Below are positions 26,230 to 35,913 of a DNA stretch of 64,000 bases, piece by piece. The position numbers were made by a program, and so were the translations under genes. The stretch is from positions 23,473 to 87,472 of the forward strand of contig NZ_JAMBOI010000010.1 in the NCBI RefSeq assembly GCF_023715535.1, read 5' to 3'. The stretch comes from Sporosarcina luteola (GTDB lineage Bacteria; Bacillota; Bacilli; Bacillales_A; Planococcaceae). The stretch's first letter is position 1; each line of letters opens with the position of its first letter. The notes beneath the pieces were generated by a model. It was not told where the DNA came from and made no database searches. It was given only the letters and a program-made list of their open reading frames with translations.

Positions 26230-26273
26230 TCGTTGAAACGGCTCCCTTCTTACGATGGGTGCTTTTTCAACGA
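26230..26273. terminator. Long hairpin after DUF6509-like gene
   Basis: TCGTTGAAA...GGCTCCC pairs with GGGTGCTTTTTCAACGA. The T-run is inside the stem rather than after it, so termination efficiency is uncertain. Confidence 0.45.
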
Positions 26274-26435
26274 ATCAATGAATTTATCGGTTTGAAATCC
26301 GATGACATCAAGTCAAATTATGTGTTTTTTATTGAAAAATAATAGATAATGTGTAGAGTAGATATGTAGGGGAAACTGATTAAACGGATTTATCTTACAT
26401 CCATCCAAATTCAAAGTACATTGGAGTGTTTATAG

Positions 26436-27419
26436 ATGAGCAATGAGATAGTCGATATTACAATTATAGGCGGGGGACCAACAGGACTTTTTGCTTCGTT
26501 CTACGCGGGCATGCGGGAAATGTCGGTTAAAATCATTGACAGCTTGCCGCAGCTTGGCGGACAGTTAATTGAGCTGTATCCGGATAAGTTCATTTATGAC
26601 GTCGGCGGCTTCCCAAAAATCCTTGCGAAGGATCTTGTCGCAAACCTTGTTACGCAAGCACATTATTCAAAACCTGAAATCCATCTAGGTGAAACTGCGC
26701 TTTCCGTGAAACGTGATGGGGACCATTTCATCCTCCAAACGGATAAAGGAGTCCATTTGACACGCACAATCCTTTTGACAGCAGGCATCGGCGCTTTCCA
26801 ACCACGTAAAATCGGATTGGCTGAAGAAGCTGAGTTTGAAGGAAAGACATTACATTACGGAATTAAAGACCTATCCATGTTCAAAGGAAAAGACGTGCTT
26901 GTATGCGGCGGCGGTGATTCGGCAGTAGACTGGGCAATGATGCTTGAAGATATCGCCTCGAATGTATCCCTTGTCCACCGGCGCGAGCGGTTTACCGCAC
27001 ATGAAACTAGCGTGAACCAATTGATGTCATCGAAAGTCAATGTTCTCACTTCCCGTGCTGTCAAGTCGATTGTCGGGGAAGATGGCATCGTCAATGAAGT
27101 GATCATCGCCCAAAAGGACGGTTCGGAAGAAGCATTGCACGTAGATCACGTCATTGTTAATTATGGAAATATTTCATCCCTCGGAGCAATCAAGGAGTGG
27201 GGGCTTGAAATGGACCGCAACTCAATCGTCGTCAATTCCAGAATGGAAACGAATATAGAAGGCATATATGCAGCAGGGGACGTCACGACATATGACGGAA
27301 AAGTGAAGCTGATTGCTGTCGGTTTAGGGGAAGCTCCAACAGCCGTGAACCATGCGAAAGCATTCATCGATCCGAAAGCAAGACTGCAGCCATTGCACAG
27401 TACAAGTGTCTTCAACTAA
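26436..27419 (+). CDS. yumC: Ferredoxin/flavodoxin-NADP+ reductase (YumC type)
   Basis: 327 residues of the thioredoxin-reductase-like FNR family, lacking the CxxC redox pair. FAD-binding GGGPTGLFASFYAGM (residues 11-25) opens it, the NADPH-binding GGGDSAVDWAMML lies mid-protein and GIYAAGDVTTY near the end. It passes electrons between NADPH and ferredoxin or flavodoxin, and matches B. subtilis YumC. Monocistronic, with a compact terminator. Confidence 0.92.
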   Translation: MSNEIVDITIIGGGPTGLFASFYAGMREMSVKIIDSLPQLGGQLIELYPDKFIYDVGGFPKILAKDLVANLVTQAHYSKPEIHLGETALSVKRDGDHFILQTDKGVHLTRTILLTAGIGAFQPRKIGLAEEAEFEGKTLHYGIKDLSMFKGKDVLVCGGGDSAVDWAMMLEDIASNVSLVHRRERFTAHETSVNQLMSSKVNVLTSRAVKSIVGEDGIVNEVIIAQKDGSEEALHVDHVIVNYGNISSLGAIKEWGLEMDRNSIVVNSRMETNIEGIYAAGDVTTYDGKVKLIAVGLGEAPTAVNHAKAFIDPKARLQPLHSTSVFN

Positions 27420-27420
27420 A

Positions 27421-27446
27421 AAAACCGGCGAAAGCCGGTTTTTTTA
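27421..27446. terminator. Terminator between yumC and DUF1648 gene
   Basis: AAAACCGGC, GAAA tetraloop, GCCGGTTTTTTT; A- and T-flanked on both sides, so it serves both convergent genes. Confidence 0.9.
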
Positions 27447-28553
27447 ATCGAGTAAAAATGCAATTCCCAATATGACAAGCAATGGACCGATGATGATCAA
27501 ATAACCGATCGGATTTCCGAAGTTCAACGTCCATCCGACCCCGAATCTTTTTTCTACAAAGATGGAGGGGTCATTTTTATTTACATAGAATACGCCTGCT
27601 TTCCAATAGGCGTCATCGTCATAATCCGTTACACCTTCGATTGGTTCCTCGTCAAATTCCAGTTGGACACGAGAACCCCCTTGGCCGACTTTGAATGCGT
27701 AAACTGCAGTTGCGATTAGCATAATAAAAAGAAATCCTAAAGGCATCACCATCATGAGGGTAGGCCCTCCCAAATTTTCATGGATTGTTGTCAATTGGAA
27801 AAAGCCGAAAAGGACCGTCATTGAAATGGATACCAAAAACAGTAGCCAGCTTGTGTACTTTCTGAACGATAATTGTTGGATGCGCGAAGTACTCCTCTTT
27901 GACGCATTCAATTTCACACCGGACTTCTTTGTAAAATAATTGATTGCAAGCATCATAACCTGCATGATTGCTAGAATGAGCAGCATCGCAATAACGGAAA
28001 AAGGGCTTTTCACAGTAAATGCGTCCGGTTGTCCGTTAGGGCCCCAGTGGGTCGGTATCATATCCGGCATGGCGCCGTATTGAATCGCTGTATAGACGAT
28101 CAAACAAAGTGTAATGGGTATAGGCAATGCAAACATGAGGGAAGGGAGCATCTCATCATTGGAACGGCTCGTCAAATCTGCGACACGCACTCTTTTTAAG
28201 TTGTCTCCCCATTTATTTTCCCGTTTTCTTTTCATCGTCTTAATATGAAAATACAAGTAAAGGCCCATGCTGATCAAGAGGATTCCGAACTGAAGGATCA
28301 ATCCGATGAAAACGATCTTTTCTTCTGGCAAATGATTCCCGAGTGTCCAAAATACATAAATGAGGAGACCTATCAAACCAATGCTGAAAATTGTTGCAGA
28401 ATAGGTTTTTTTGAACATTACGAGCGCTTTGTCATCCGTATAACCCTCAGGTATCGTCACTCCGAAAACAATCGTATTTTTCAAAAGGTAAGGAATAGCT
28501 GCCTGCATAACGGTCAAAAATAAGATGATTACCAAGAATAATGAAAGTACCAT
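27444..28553 (-). CDS. DUF1648/DUF5808 multi-pass membrane protein
   Basis: 369 residues, about nine membrane helices. A DUF1648 signature (MPDMIPTHWGPNGQPDAF, about 160-178) and the C-terminal DUF5808 pattern (YWKAGVFYVNKNDPSIFVEKRFG) are clear. SdpI-like DUF1648 proteins act in immunity or envelope stress in some Bacillus; the role here is open. It starts 3 bp after the GntR gene, so the pair forms an operon, a common arrangement for this family. Confidence 0.8.
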   Translation of the reverse strand: MVLSLFLVIILFLTVMQAAIPYLLKNTIVFGVTIPEGYTDDKALVMFKKTYSATIFSIGLIGLLIYVFWTLGNHLPEEKIVFIGLILQFGILLISMGLYLYFHIKTMKRKRENKWGDNLKRVRVADLTSRSNDEMLPSLMFALPIPITLCLIVYTAIQYGAMPDMIPTHWGPNGQPDAFTVKSPFSVIAMLLILAIMQVMMLAINYFTKKSGVKLNASKRSTSRIQQLSFRKYTSWLLFLVSISMTVLFGFFQLTTIHENLGGPTLMMVMPLGFLFIMLIATAVYAFKVGQGGSRVQLEFDEEPIEGVTDYDDDAYWKAGVFYVNKNDPSIFVEKRFGVGWTLNFGNPIGYLIIIGPLLVILGIAFLLD

Positions 28554-28556
28554 TGT

Positions 28557-28940
28557 TCATCCCTCCGTAATTTCCGAAATGATAGAAGAAGTGATTGATA
28601 AAATCTGTTCCTTGTCCATGCCATATACGATTGATTCTGCAATAAGCGGTTTCAGATGCAGCTTGATAAGGTCCATTTGCATATCGGTCGGACCGTTTGC
28701 GGATATCGAATTGATGATAGCTCCGGATTTTGGAATGATTTCAATTATATTTTTCTTTTCCAGTTCATGATACGCTTTGTTCACTGTATGCATATTTACG
28801 CCAAGATCTGCTGCTAGGGATCTGACGGAAGGCAAAGCTTCGGAAGCCTTTATTGCCCCTGAAGCAATCAACTCAATCAATTGATTCGCCAATTGGGTAT
28901 ATATCGGTATTTCTGAGGTCGGTTCGATTTGAATGAACAT
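28557..28940 (-). CDS. GntR-family regulator (YhcF type)
   Basis: 127 residues: an N-terminal winged helix (PIYTQLANQLIELIASGAIKASEALPSVRSLAADLGVNMHTVNKAYHELEKKNII) and a short helical tail without a large ligand domain, typical of YhcF/YtrA regulators that sit before membrane transport genes. I start it at the ATG giving MFIQIEPTSE, with GGAGGG 6 nt upstream; an upstream in-frame ATG adds 20 unlikely residues. It probably controls the downstream DUF1648 gene and itself. Confidence 0.85.
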   Translation of the reverse strand: MFIQIEPTSEIPIYTQLANQLIELIASGAIKASEALPSVRSLAADLGVNMHTVNKAYHELEKKNIIEIIPKSGAIINSISANGPTDMQMDLIKLHLKPLIAESIVYGMDKEQILSITSSIISEITEG

Positions 28941-29014
28941 GTAAGACCCTCCATTCTGTTCTAATATCATTATAACAGTAATCGGAAATAAAATATACAT
29001 GAAGCATAGAAAAA

Positions 29015-29042
29015 ACCCTGAACAAATATCTGTTCAGGGGGT
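29015..29042 (-). terminator. Terminator of the deacetylase gene
   Basis: On the minus strand CCCTGAACA, loop, TGTTCAGGG then TTTTTTC; the gene's TGA stop lies inside the stem. Confidence 0.8.
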
Positions 29043-30551
29043 TGTCTCTTCCAATTCTTTAACAGTAACGAATTCAAAACCTTCATTTTTCAAATACGTC
29101 AGAACGGCATCAAGTCCATCGGCAGTCGATTGATGGATGTCATGCATTAGTATAATGCTGCCATCCTTCACATTCTCTTTCACGACTTGAAGAATTCTAG
29201 CGGAATCGCGATACTTCCAATCTTGCGTATCTACATCCCATAATACAATCGGCAATCCGGTAATATTGTGGACGGCGTCATTGACGGCTCCATAGGGAGG
29301 TCGGAATGCTTCGACTTTTTGTCCGGTCACATCCTCGATGATTGCGGAGGTCTTATCAATCTCTTTTGCAATGCGCTCAGGGCTTAACTTTGTCAAATCT
29401 GCATGGTTCCAAGTATGGTTACCTAATTCATGTCCGGCTTCCTTCATTTCATTGACAATATCAGAATAATATTCGACACGGCTGCCGAGCATGAAGAAGG
29501 TTGCTTTTGCATCGTGCTTTTGAAGGATTTCTAAAATTTGTCTCGTCACTTTGGGATCCGGACCATCATCAAATGTCAGAGCGACTTTTTTACCAACGGT
29601 TCCCTCTAGAGGAGAATCCTTAGATTGTTCATCGCCTTCTATATCCGATTCTGTTGATTTGTCGGAATGCCCGTCGTTTTGTTCTTCATTCGATGAATCC
29701 ATTGAACCTTGATTTGGGCTTTCAATCGCATCTTCCACGTCTTCGGGCTTGAACGCCGAAGCTAGCAATTCGTCTATAGCATCGATAGGAACGGAGACGA
29801 TTGGTGGTCCAACCAATCTATCCGCTATCGTGTTTTCATCGAAGTAGATGATGAGTGCATCATCCGTAATGGCGAAATTTCGGTAATTCATCCATCTTGG
29901 CTCTGTATATTTTTCCAATGCATCCTCAATAATATGTTCCTGCAACGAATCATCTTTTTGAATTGCCCGACGCACTGATGAAGCGAGTGTCTGCAGACGG
30001 TTGGAATCTCCTGCAAATAAGTCCCTAATGGAAAAGCTTTCTCCCGTCTCGGGGTTCAAATGGAATGAGCGGATTTCCATTTTGCCTGATTCCGAATCGC
30101 TGAAGCTGCTGCTATTGAGAAAGACAAAGGAGTAATTCCCAGAAGCATGGGGCAGAGTTTCATAGGAGACGTTCAGTTCCCCTGACGTTTTTTCATCAAG
30201 CCGTTTTTTCTCAATGATCGTTTCAAGGTATCTATCTTGGACTTCCTCAATATAGTTTTTGACTTCCGTATTGAAAATAGTATGTATGCTTTGCGGATAT
30301 TGGATGGCATAAGGAGCGTTTTTGTCGTTTGATGTTTTTGTAATGATTTTGATGCCTGGATAGTTGGAATCTATTTGTTCCGTTTCCACAGGAATGGAGG
30401 AAGTCGTTTCCTTCTCATCAGGCTGTGAAGCGGTGCTGCCATTCTCTGTCATGAAAACGAGAAGTATGGCGCTTACTGTCAATAGGACAATGGCGGTGGA
30501 AAAAGTGATGTCAATCCATACAGATCGTGCATTTTGACGCTTTCTGTTCAT
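29034..30551 (-). CDS. PdaC-like peptidoglycan/polysaccharide deacetylase
   Basis: 505 residues. An N-terminal membrane anchor (about 13-32) is followed by a DUF4163/DUF3298-like region (about 50-250; FHLNPETGESFSIRDLF), an acidic linker (about 265-310), and a NodB polysaccharide deacetylase domain (about 318-500). Catalytic motifs: TFDDGPD (base and metal Asp), HTWNHADL (metal His), RPPYGA, LWDVDTQDW and LMHDIH. The architecture matches B. subtilis PdaC (YjeA), which deacetylates MurNAc. Acts outside the membrane. Divergent from trhO. Confidence 0.88.
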   Translation of the reverse strand: MNRKRQNARSVWIDITFSTAIVLLTVSAILLVFMTENGSTASQPDEKETTSSIPVETEQIDSNYPGIKIITKTSNDKNAPYAIQYPQSIHTIFNTEVKNYIEEVQDRYLETIIEKKRLDEKTSGELNVSYETLPHASGNYSFVFLNSSSFSDSESGKMEIRSFHLNPETGESFSIRDLFAGDSNRLQTLASSVRRAIQKDDSLQEHIIEDALEKYTEPRWMNYRNFAITDDALIIYFDENTIADRLVGPPIVSVPIDAIDELLASAFKPEDVEDAIESPNQGSMDSSNEEQNDGHSDKSTESDIEGDEQSKDSPLEGTVGKKVALTFDDGPDPKVTRQILEILQKHDAKATFFMLGSRVEYYSDIVNEMKEAGHELGNHTWNHADLTKLSPERIAKEIDKTSAIIEDVTGQKVEAFRPPYGAVNDAVHNITGLPIVLWDVDTQDWKYRDSARILQVVKENVKDGSIILMHDIHQSTADGLDAVLTYLKNEGFEFVTVKELEETTP

Positions 30552-30752
30552 TTTGTGAGGCTCCTTTTTTATTTTCTAGTAAGAATTCTATCAACCTTCC
30601 TGATTGAGCTTCCTGTAAAGTTAGACGGAGCAAATCTATGGATAGTTTCGGATAATCGGGAAAAATGTCGAATCTTTCATACTAGTAGTATACAACACTT
30701 ATGTCCTGGTTGTGGATGGGTAAATAAGGGCAATTGAAATGAGTTGCCGCAT

Positions 30753-30780
30753 AAAAAAGAAGAAGGAAAACTTCTTTTTT
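30753..30780. terminator. A/T-rich hairpin in the pdaC-like/trhO divergent gap
   Basis: AAAAAAGAAG/CTTCTTTTTT with loop AAGGAAAA. It lies in the 372-bp divergent gap (30552-30923), where I otherwise see only a possible -10 TATACT at 30798-30803. Confidence 0.4.
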
Positions 30781-30923
30781 GAAGCACGATTATATGGTAT
30801 ACTGTCTGATGCCCGGATCTTGCAAATGCGGGTGAGCTGTTAAGTGTTTACAATCAAATATTGTTAAACCGATCAAGCTGTTATTTCTACTGCAAAGAAA
30901 ACAAACAGAAGGTGGTCGAAGAA

Positions 30924-31901
30924 ATGGAAACAGGAGCATATCGGGTATTGTTGTACTATAAATACGTACACATTGAAGACCCAGAAACATTTGCTGCCGA
31001 ACATTTGGAGTTTTGTAAGGAATTGGGATTGAAAGGCCGTATTTTAATCGGCGAAGAAGGCATCAACGGTACATGTTCCGGTACGATTGAACAGACGGAT
31101 GCTTATATGGAGAAGATGCATAGCGATGAACGCTTCAAAGATCTTTGGTTCAAGATCGATGAAACAGATGGACATGCGTTCAAGAAGATGCACGTCCGCT
31201 ATCGTCAGGAAATTGTAAACCTGAGCTTGGAGGAAGACATCAACCCGTTGGAATTGACTGGCGAATATTTGAAGCCTGAAGAATTCCTGGAGCGGATGCA
31301 AGACGAAAACACGATTGTGTTGGATACGAGAAATGATTACGAGTATGATCTTGGTCATTTCAGAGGCGCTATTCGACCGGATGTTGAGACATTCCGTGAC
31401 CTTCCGCAATGGGTCCAAGAAAACAGGGAAATGTTTGAAGGGAAGAAAGTTCTTGCGTACTGTACAGGCGGAATCAGATGTGAGAAGTTCACAGGCTGGA
31501 TGAAGCGTGAAGGTTTCGAGGACGTTGCCCATCTACAGGGCGGAATTGTCACTTACGGCAAAGATCCAGTAGCGAAAGGCCAGCTTTGGGACGGTCAATG
31601 CTACGTATTCGACGAAAGGATTGCGGTTCCGATCAATCAAGTTGAACATGTCATCGTTGGTCGCGATCATTTTGACGGTTCACCTTGCGAGAGATATGTG
31701 AACTGTGCCAATCCTGAGTGCAATGCAAAAATATTATGCTCAGAAGAAAATGAGCATTTCTATATGCGCAGCTGTTCGGACGAATGCCGAACACATCCGC
31801 GCAACCGCTATTTTGTTGAACAGAATTTGACGGTGGATGAATTCAACAACAGAATTGAAGCGATTGCAGCTAAACGCAACGAGGCAACTGCTGCTCTATA
31901 A
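30924..31901 (+). CDS. trhO: tRNA uridine(34) hydroxylase TrhO (rhodanese family)
   Basis: 325 residues. An N-terminal acylphosphatase-like part ([22 protein letters not shown]...[13 protein letters not shown]) is followed by a rhodanese domain (about 125-220) with active-site loop [11 protein letters not shown] and a C-terminal Cys-rich part ([18 protein letters not shown]). The family (YceA/YbfQ) hydroxylates U34 of certain tRNAs with molecular oxygen. ATG 30924 is used, GAAGGTGG upstream; an in-frame TTG 63 nt earlier lacks a site. Confidence 0.9.
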   Translation: METGAYRVLLYYKYVHIEDPETFAAEHLEFCKELGLKGRILIGEEGINGTCSGTIEQTDAYMEKMHSDERFKDLWFKIDETDGHAFKKMHVRYRQEIVNLSLEEDINPLELTGEYLKPEEFLERMQDENTIVLDTRNDYEYDLGHFRGAIRPDVETFRDLPQWVQENREMFEGKKVLAYCTGGIRCEKFTGWMKREGFEDVAHLQGGIVTYGKDPVAKGQLWDGQCYVFDERIAVPINQVEHVIVGRDHFDGSPCERYVNCANPECNAKILCSEENEHFYMRSCSDECRTHPRNRYFVEQNLTVDEFNNRIEAIAAKRNEATAAL

Positions 31902-31911
31902 TAAATTATTT

Positions 31912-31947
31912 ACGCTTGGGTGTGGTATTACGCCCGAGCGTTTTTTA
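31912..31947 (+). terminator. Intrinsic terminator of trhO
   Basis: ACGCTTGGGTG pairs with CGCCCGAGCGT, followed by T6. Confidence 0.8.
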
Positions 31948-32069
31948 TTCAGAGTAATTTTGGGTGATTTTTGGAGTATTAAAAAACATTGGAATGGACT
32001 TTATATGGCTTACGGCAAACGGTAAATGGTATACTACTATCAGTGAAAAGATATTGGAGGAACTGCAGT

Positions 32070-32888
32070 ATGGAATGGAAAAATATTTATCGCGGCTTCC
32101 TGATGGGAATCAGCGACTTGATTCCGGGAGTGAGCGGGGGGACAATCGCGTTCATTCTTGGTATATATGATCGATTATTAGTTGCAATCAGCGGCTTTTT
32201 CAGCCGTGAGTGGAAAAAGCATATCGGCTTTTTACTACCGTTAGGCATCGGCGTCGGCTTGACATTGTTGCTCTTCAGCAGGGTCATCGACTTCTTGTTG
32301 AAAGAATACCCCCAACCTACGCAATTTTTCTTTTTGGGCCTGATTATCGGTGTCGTGCCGTACATTTCAAGGCAGGCGGGTGTCAGGAAGAACTTTAAAA
32401 TCGGCCATTTCATCCTCTTGCTGCTAGTCGGTGCCGCTTTGGCTGCAACAGTATTCATCAAGCCGGCAGAAACGGGAACCATTACAACGTTAACCTTACA
32501 GAACACGGTCGGATTGTTTTTGGCAGGATGGGCAGGAAGCATGGCGATGCTGTTGCCGGGCGTGAGCGGTTCGTTTGTTTTACTGCTGCTCGGTGTTTAC
32601 TCGACGGCAATTAATGCACTTTCCACCTTTAACATTCCAATCATCATCGTTATAGGGGCTGGAGTCATTGTTGGCTTCATTATTAGCAGCAAGGCAATCC
32701 ATTATTTATTAAATAAATTCACTCATGCCATGTTTGCAATCATTATCGGCTTGATCATCGGTTCGATATTTGTCATTTACCCGGGCATCCCTGAAAGCGG
32801 GACGCCGTTTGTAATGAGCGTCATCGCTCTCATCACCGGTTTGCTCGTTGCAAATATATTCAATGCAATTAGCCCATCTGCTAAATGA
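32070..32888 (+). CDS. popT: DUF368 polyprenyl-phosphate translocase (PopT-like)
   Basis: 272 residues, about eight to nine hydrophobic segments with an internal duplication: DLIPGVSGGTIAFILGIYDRL near residue 18 and LLPGVSGSFVLLLLGVY near 168, the paired P-G-V-S-G hallmark of DUF368. Members were shown to recycle undecaprenyl phosphate across the membrane for envelope synthesis. I use ATG 32070 behind TGGAGG; an earlier in-frame ATG (31989) lacks a site and gives a non-conserved tail. Its 3' end overlaps the convergent gene by 8 bp. Confidence 0.85.
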   Translation: MEWKNIYRGFLMGISDLIPGVSGGTIAFILGIYDRLLVAISGFFSREWKKHIGFLLPLGIGVGLTLLLFSRVIDFLLKEYPQPTQFFFLGLIIGVVPYISRQAGVRKNFKIGHFILLLLVGAALAATVFIKPAETGTITTLTLQNTVGLFLAGWAGSMAMLLPGVSGSFVLLLLGVYSTAINALSTFNIPIIIVIGAGVIVGFIISSKAIHYLLNKFTHAMFAIIIGLIIGSIFVIYPGIPESGTPFVMSVIALITGLLVANIFNAISPSAK

Positions 32889-33219
32889 ATGCAGTGACGA
32901 TAATGATCCAGGAAATGTGGATGAAGATAACGATTGTATAGATGATCAATGCAACAATGAGTAGATTTCTTACTATTACTGACGGCTTCATGTATTTCAT
33001 AAATAGGAAGAGTATAATTGGAAGACTTGACTTCATCAAATAGAATGCAATGATATTTATATCGTACAGGGAACGGACTAATGGATTCGCTTCTTCAATA
33101 TGACCGTAACGGATGCCGAAATCAGTAAAGATTGCATCGATCATGCATAGGCAAAATAGAAGAAAGCACGTATTTAATAACCTGTCCTTAGATGTTGGCA
33201 TCGCCTTGACCGTCTCCAT
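32881..33219 (-). CDS. DUF5658-like membrane protein
   Basis: 112 residues with three membrane helices. The pattern LLFCLCMIDAIFTDFGIRYGHIEEANPLVRSLYDI (D..T..G...G.I.EANP) is that of DUF5658. Function unknown. I choose the METVKAMPT start (33219) because AGGAG lies 8 nt upstream; another ATG 18 nt further precedes that ribosome site. Its last codons overlap the convergent DUF368 gene. Confidence 0.7.
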   Translation of the reverse strand: METVKAMPTSKDRLLNTCFLLFCLCMIDAIFTDFGIRYGHIEEANPLVRSLYDINIIAFYLMKSSLPIILFLFMKYMKPSVIVRNLLIVALIIYTIVIFIHISWIIIVTAFI

Positions 33220-33337
33220 ATGTATCACTCCTGACATAATTGGCGTATATCCCCTAGGATATGGAGGGGTTGGCCGATTTATTCAATGGAGCTACAGAAG
33301 ATTTTGCGGTCATATATAAATATTGATTTGCGGCAAG

Positions 33338-33382
33338 AAAAATGCCAACGATAGGAGAAATCCTTTCGTTGGCATTTTTTAA
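33338..33382. terminator. Terminator of katA
   Basis: AAAAATGCCAACGA pairs with TCGTTGGCATTTTT; on the minus strand a T-run follows. It lies 3' of katA. Confidence 0.8.
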
Positions 33383-33384
33383 TC

Positions 33385-34881
33385 TCAATTGCTTGTAACT
33401 TCTTGTTTAACCAATACATCGTCCATTGATATGCCGAGTGCAGCAGCCACGCCTGCGCCATAAGCGGGATCTGCTTGGTAACAGTGGCGGATATGGCGGT
33501 ATTTGATTTCATTTGGGGCATCGCCAAGGTTGCGGGCGGTATTACCGAATAATAATTCCTTCTGTTCATCGTCCATCAAATTAAACAGCTTGCCCGGTTG
33601 CGTGAAGTAATCATCGTCATCCTGACGGAAATCCCAGTGTGCTGCATCGTCATAGATTTTAAGCGGCGGCTCTTTGAAATCAGGCTGTTCTCTCCATTCT
33701 CCGAAGCTGTTCGGTTCATAGGAAGTTCTGCTGCCGTGGTTGCCATCCACTCGCATCGCGCCATCCCGATGGAAGCTATGGAACGGGCATTTTGGAGCGT
33801 TGACCGGAATCTGATGATGGTTAACGCCGAGGCGATAACGCTGGGCGTCACCATAAGAGAATAGTCGTGCCTGCAACATTTTATCAGGTGAGAAGCCGAT
33901 GCCCGGTACGATCGCTGCTGGTGTAAACGCGGCTTGTTCCACTTCTGCAAAGTAGTTATCCGGATTACGGTTCAATTCGAATTCGCCAACCTCGATAAGA
34001 GGGAAGTCGCCTTTATACCAGACTTTCGTCAAGTCGAACGGGTTATAAGGCATATTCAATGCCTGCTCTTCAGTCATCACTTGGATATACATTTTCCATT
34101 TCGGGAAGTTGCAGTTATCGATGCTCTCTAATAAATCCCGTTGGTGAGATTCACGGTCCACGCCGATCAATTCAGTTGCCTGCTCGTCCGTCAAATTCTC
34201 AATCCCTTGCTGGGAACGGAAATGGAACTTCACCCATACACGCTCATTATTTGCATTGATCATGCTGTAAGTATGGCTGCCAAAACCGTGCATATGGCGA
34301 TATGTCTTCGGAATTCCACGTTCACTCATGACGATTGTTACTTGGTGCAGAGCTTCAGGAAGGGAAGTCCAAAAATCCCAGTTGTTTGTCGCACTTCTCA
34401 TGTTCGTACGTGGATCCCTTTTAACAGCATGGTTCAAGTCAGGGAATTGAAGGGGGTCTCTAAAGAAGAAGACCGGTGTATTGTTTCCAACAAGATCCCA
34501 GTTACCTTCTTCCGTATAAAACTTAAGCGCGAATCCACGGATGTCACGCTCAGCATCAGCAGCGCCTCGTTCGCCTGCAACTGTTGAAAAACGGGCGAAC
34601 ATATCCGTCTTTTTGCCGACCTCAGAGAACAACTTCGCTCTTGTGTATTGCGTAATATCATTTGTCACCGTGAAAGTTCCATAAGCACCTGATCCTTTTG
34701 CATGCATGCGTCGTTCAGGAATGACTTCACGGTCGAAATGCGCTAGTTTTTCAATCAACCAAACATCCTGCAAAAGTACAGGCCCACGAGGCCCCGCAGT
34801 CATCGAGTTTTGGTTGTCCACTACAGGTGCCCCAGCAGCGGTCGTCAGTCTCTTTTGAGAATGATTATCATTACTTGTCAT
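33385..34881 (-). CDS. katA: Monofunctional heme catalase
   Basis: 498 residues, clade 3 small-subunit catalase, dismutating hydrogen peroxide in the cytoplasm. Active His in [37 protein letters not shown], the Asn-containing [15 protein letters not shown] and heme-ligand Tyr in [14 protein letters not shown] are all present. ATG behind AAAGGAGG on the minus strand. Upstream is a PerR-like box, and a Fur-like palindrome lies inside the first ten codons, so peroxide and iron control is likely. Confidence 0.97.
   Translation of the reverse strand: MTSNDNHSQKRLTTAAGAPVVDNQNSMTAGPRGPVLLQDVWLIEKLAHFDREVIPERRMHAKGSGAYGTFTVTNDITQYTRAKLFSEVGKKTDMFARFSTVAGERGAADAERDIRGFALKFYTEEGNWDLVGNNTPVFFFRDPLQFPDLNHAVKRDPRTNMRSATNNWDFWTSLPEALHQVTIVMSERGIPKTYRHMHGFGSHTYSMINANNERVWVKFHFRSQQGIENLTDEQATELIGVDRESHQRDLLESIDNCNFPKWKMYIQVMTEEQALNMPYNPFDLTKVWYKGDFPLIEVGEFELNRNPDNYFAEVEQAAFTPAAIVPGIGFSPDKMLQARLFSYGDAQRYRLGVNHHQIPVNAPKCPFHSFHRDGAMRVDGNHGSRTSYEPNSFGEWREQPDFKEPPLKIYDDAAHWDFRQDDDDYFTQPGKLFNLMDDEQKELLFGNTARNLGDAPNEIKYRHIRHCYQADPAYGAGVAAALGISMDDVLVKQEVTSN
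34856..34870. promoter_or_regulatory. Fur/PerR-like palindrome inside katA 5' coding end
   Basis: TGAGAATGATTATCA matches the Fur 7-1-7 consensus TGATAATNATTATCA in 14 of 15 positions. It covers codons 4-9 of katA (NDNHSQ). It could be coincidental codon use. Confidence 0.4.
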
Positions 34882-34961
34882 TGATAATGCCTCCTTTAAT
34901 TCCTCATCTACTATACTTCCTTTTCAATATAGCATAGCCTGTACGTAGAATCTACAGTTAA

Positions 34962-34976
34962 TTATAATGATTATTT
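34962..34976. promoter_or_regulatory. PerR-like box upstream of katA
   Basis: TTATAATGATTATTT matches the PerR consensus TTATAATNATTATAA in 13 of 15 positions, 81 bp upstream of the katA start, a position expected for the promoter region. Confidence 0.6.
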
Positions 34977-35072
34977 ATAAATAACTTATATTGAGTAATT
35001 GTTATTATTCTTAACTGAAAGTACCGAAGAAATTGAAGGTTTTATCAATAAATCGTGACAGAGGTCTGTATG

Positions 35073-35849
35073 TTAAACCCATTCTCCAACGGATTGCCCC
35101 ATCTTTACTTCGGAATTCACCGGAATTGTCGGTCGGAAGGAACCGTTATTCTCTAAAAATAAAATGACAGTTGATCCAAATGAGAAGTAGCCGAACTCCT
35201 CGCCTTTATTACAAGAAGTGCTGGAATTCAAAATATGGATGCTATTTACATTCAAAGCTCCAACTTTAATCATTGCCATCCTGCCATGGGTCGTCATAAG
35301 ATCAGAAATGATTCGGTAGTTTGTCGCAAAAGGCTGGTTGCCTAGCCGTAAACCAAGATCGTTTACGGGAAAGGAAGTGGTCCCGAGCGCATATCTCGAT
35401 ATAATTTCACCGTCGTATGGATAATGGAAATGGTGATAATGACTCGGTGAGAGATAAAAAATATAAAAGAAACCACCTTTAAATGGAATTGCTCTCTTTT
35501 CATCTCCCAAAACCTGGTTTATACTATATAGATGGTTCTTAATCATAAACGTCTGATTCATACCAATCGCTCCGAATTCTGTGACAACACCATCAACCGG
35601 GGAAATTAGGGTATTGGGGCGACTGTCGATTGGCCGTGAACCCTTTTTCAAATTGCGCGTAAAATAAGCTTGAAGGCTATCATACTGATCGATTGGAAAT
35701 TCTGCTTCCTCTTCGTTAATACGATATGTCTTCGCAAACGGTTTGATGAGTCTCCGACTTAGGCGTGAGCTGGCAATTGTTTTTAATAAAGTGGAAGATG
35801 CGGGATGTCCGCTTAATTCGACAAAGCGTTTAAATACTATTTTTTTCAA
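35073..35849 (-). CDS. psd: Phosphatidylserine decarboxylase proenzyme
   Basis: 258 residues. The serine of FGSTVILFLE near the C-terminus is the self-cleavage site that becomes the pyruvoyl cofactor; the upstream conserved SPSHYHHFHYPYDG and SPVDGVVTEFG segments are present. It makes phosphatidylethanolamine at the membrane. It is divergent from pssA, which supplies its substrate; in B. subtilis the two are in one operon, so the arrangement differs. Confidence 0.95.
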   Translation of the reverse strand: MKKIVFKRFVELSGHPASSTLLKTIASSRLSRRLIKPFAKTYRINEEEAEFPIDQYDSLQAYFTRNLKKGSRPIDSRPNTLISPVDGVVTEFGAIGMNQTFMIKNHLYSINQVLGDEKRAIPFKGGFFYIFYLSPSHYHHFHYPYDGEIISRYALGTTSFPVNDLGLRLGNQPFATNYRIISDLMTTHGRMAMIKVGALNVNSIHILNSSTSCNKGEEFGYFSFGSTVILFLENNGSFRPTIPVNSEVKMGQSVGEWV

Positions 35850-35913
35850 TTCAACCGTCTCCTATGTTTTTTGATTAGTAGTTTAGCAGGATAACAATAC
35901 TGGAGGTATCGTC

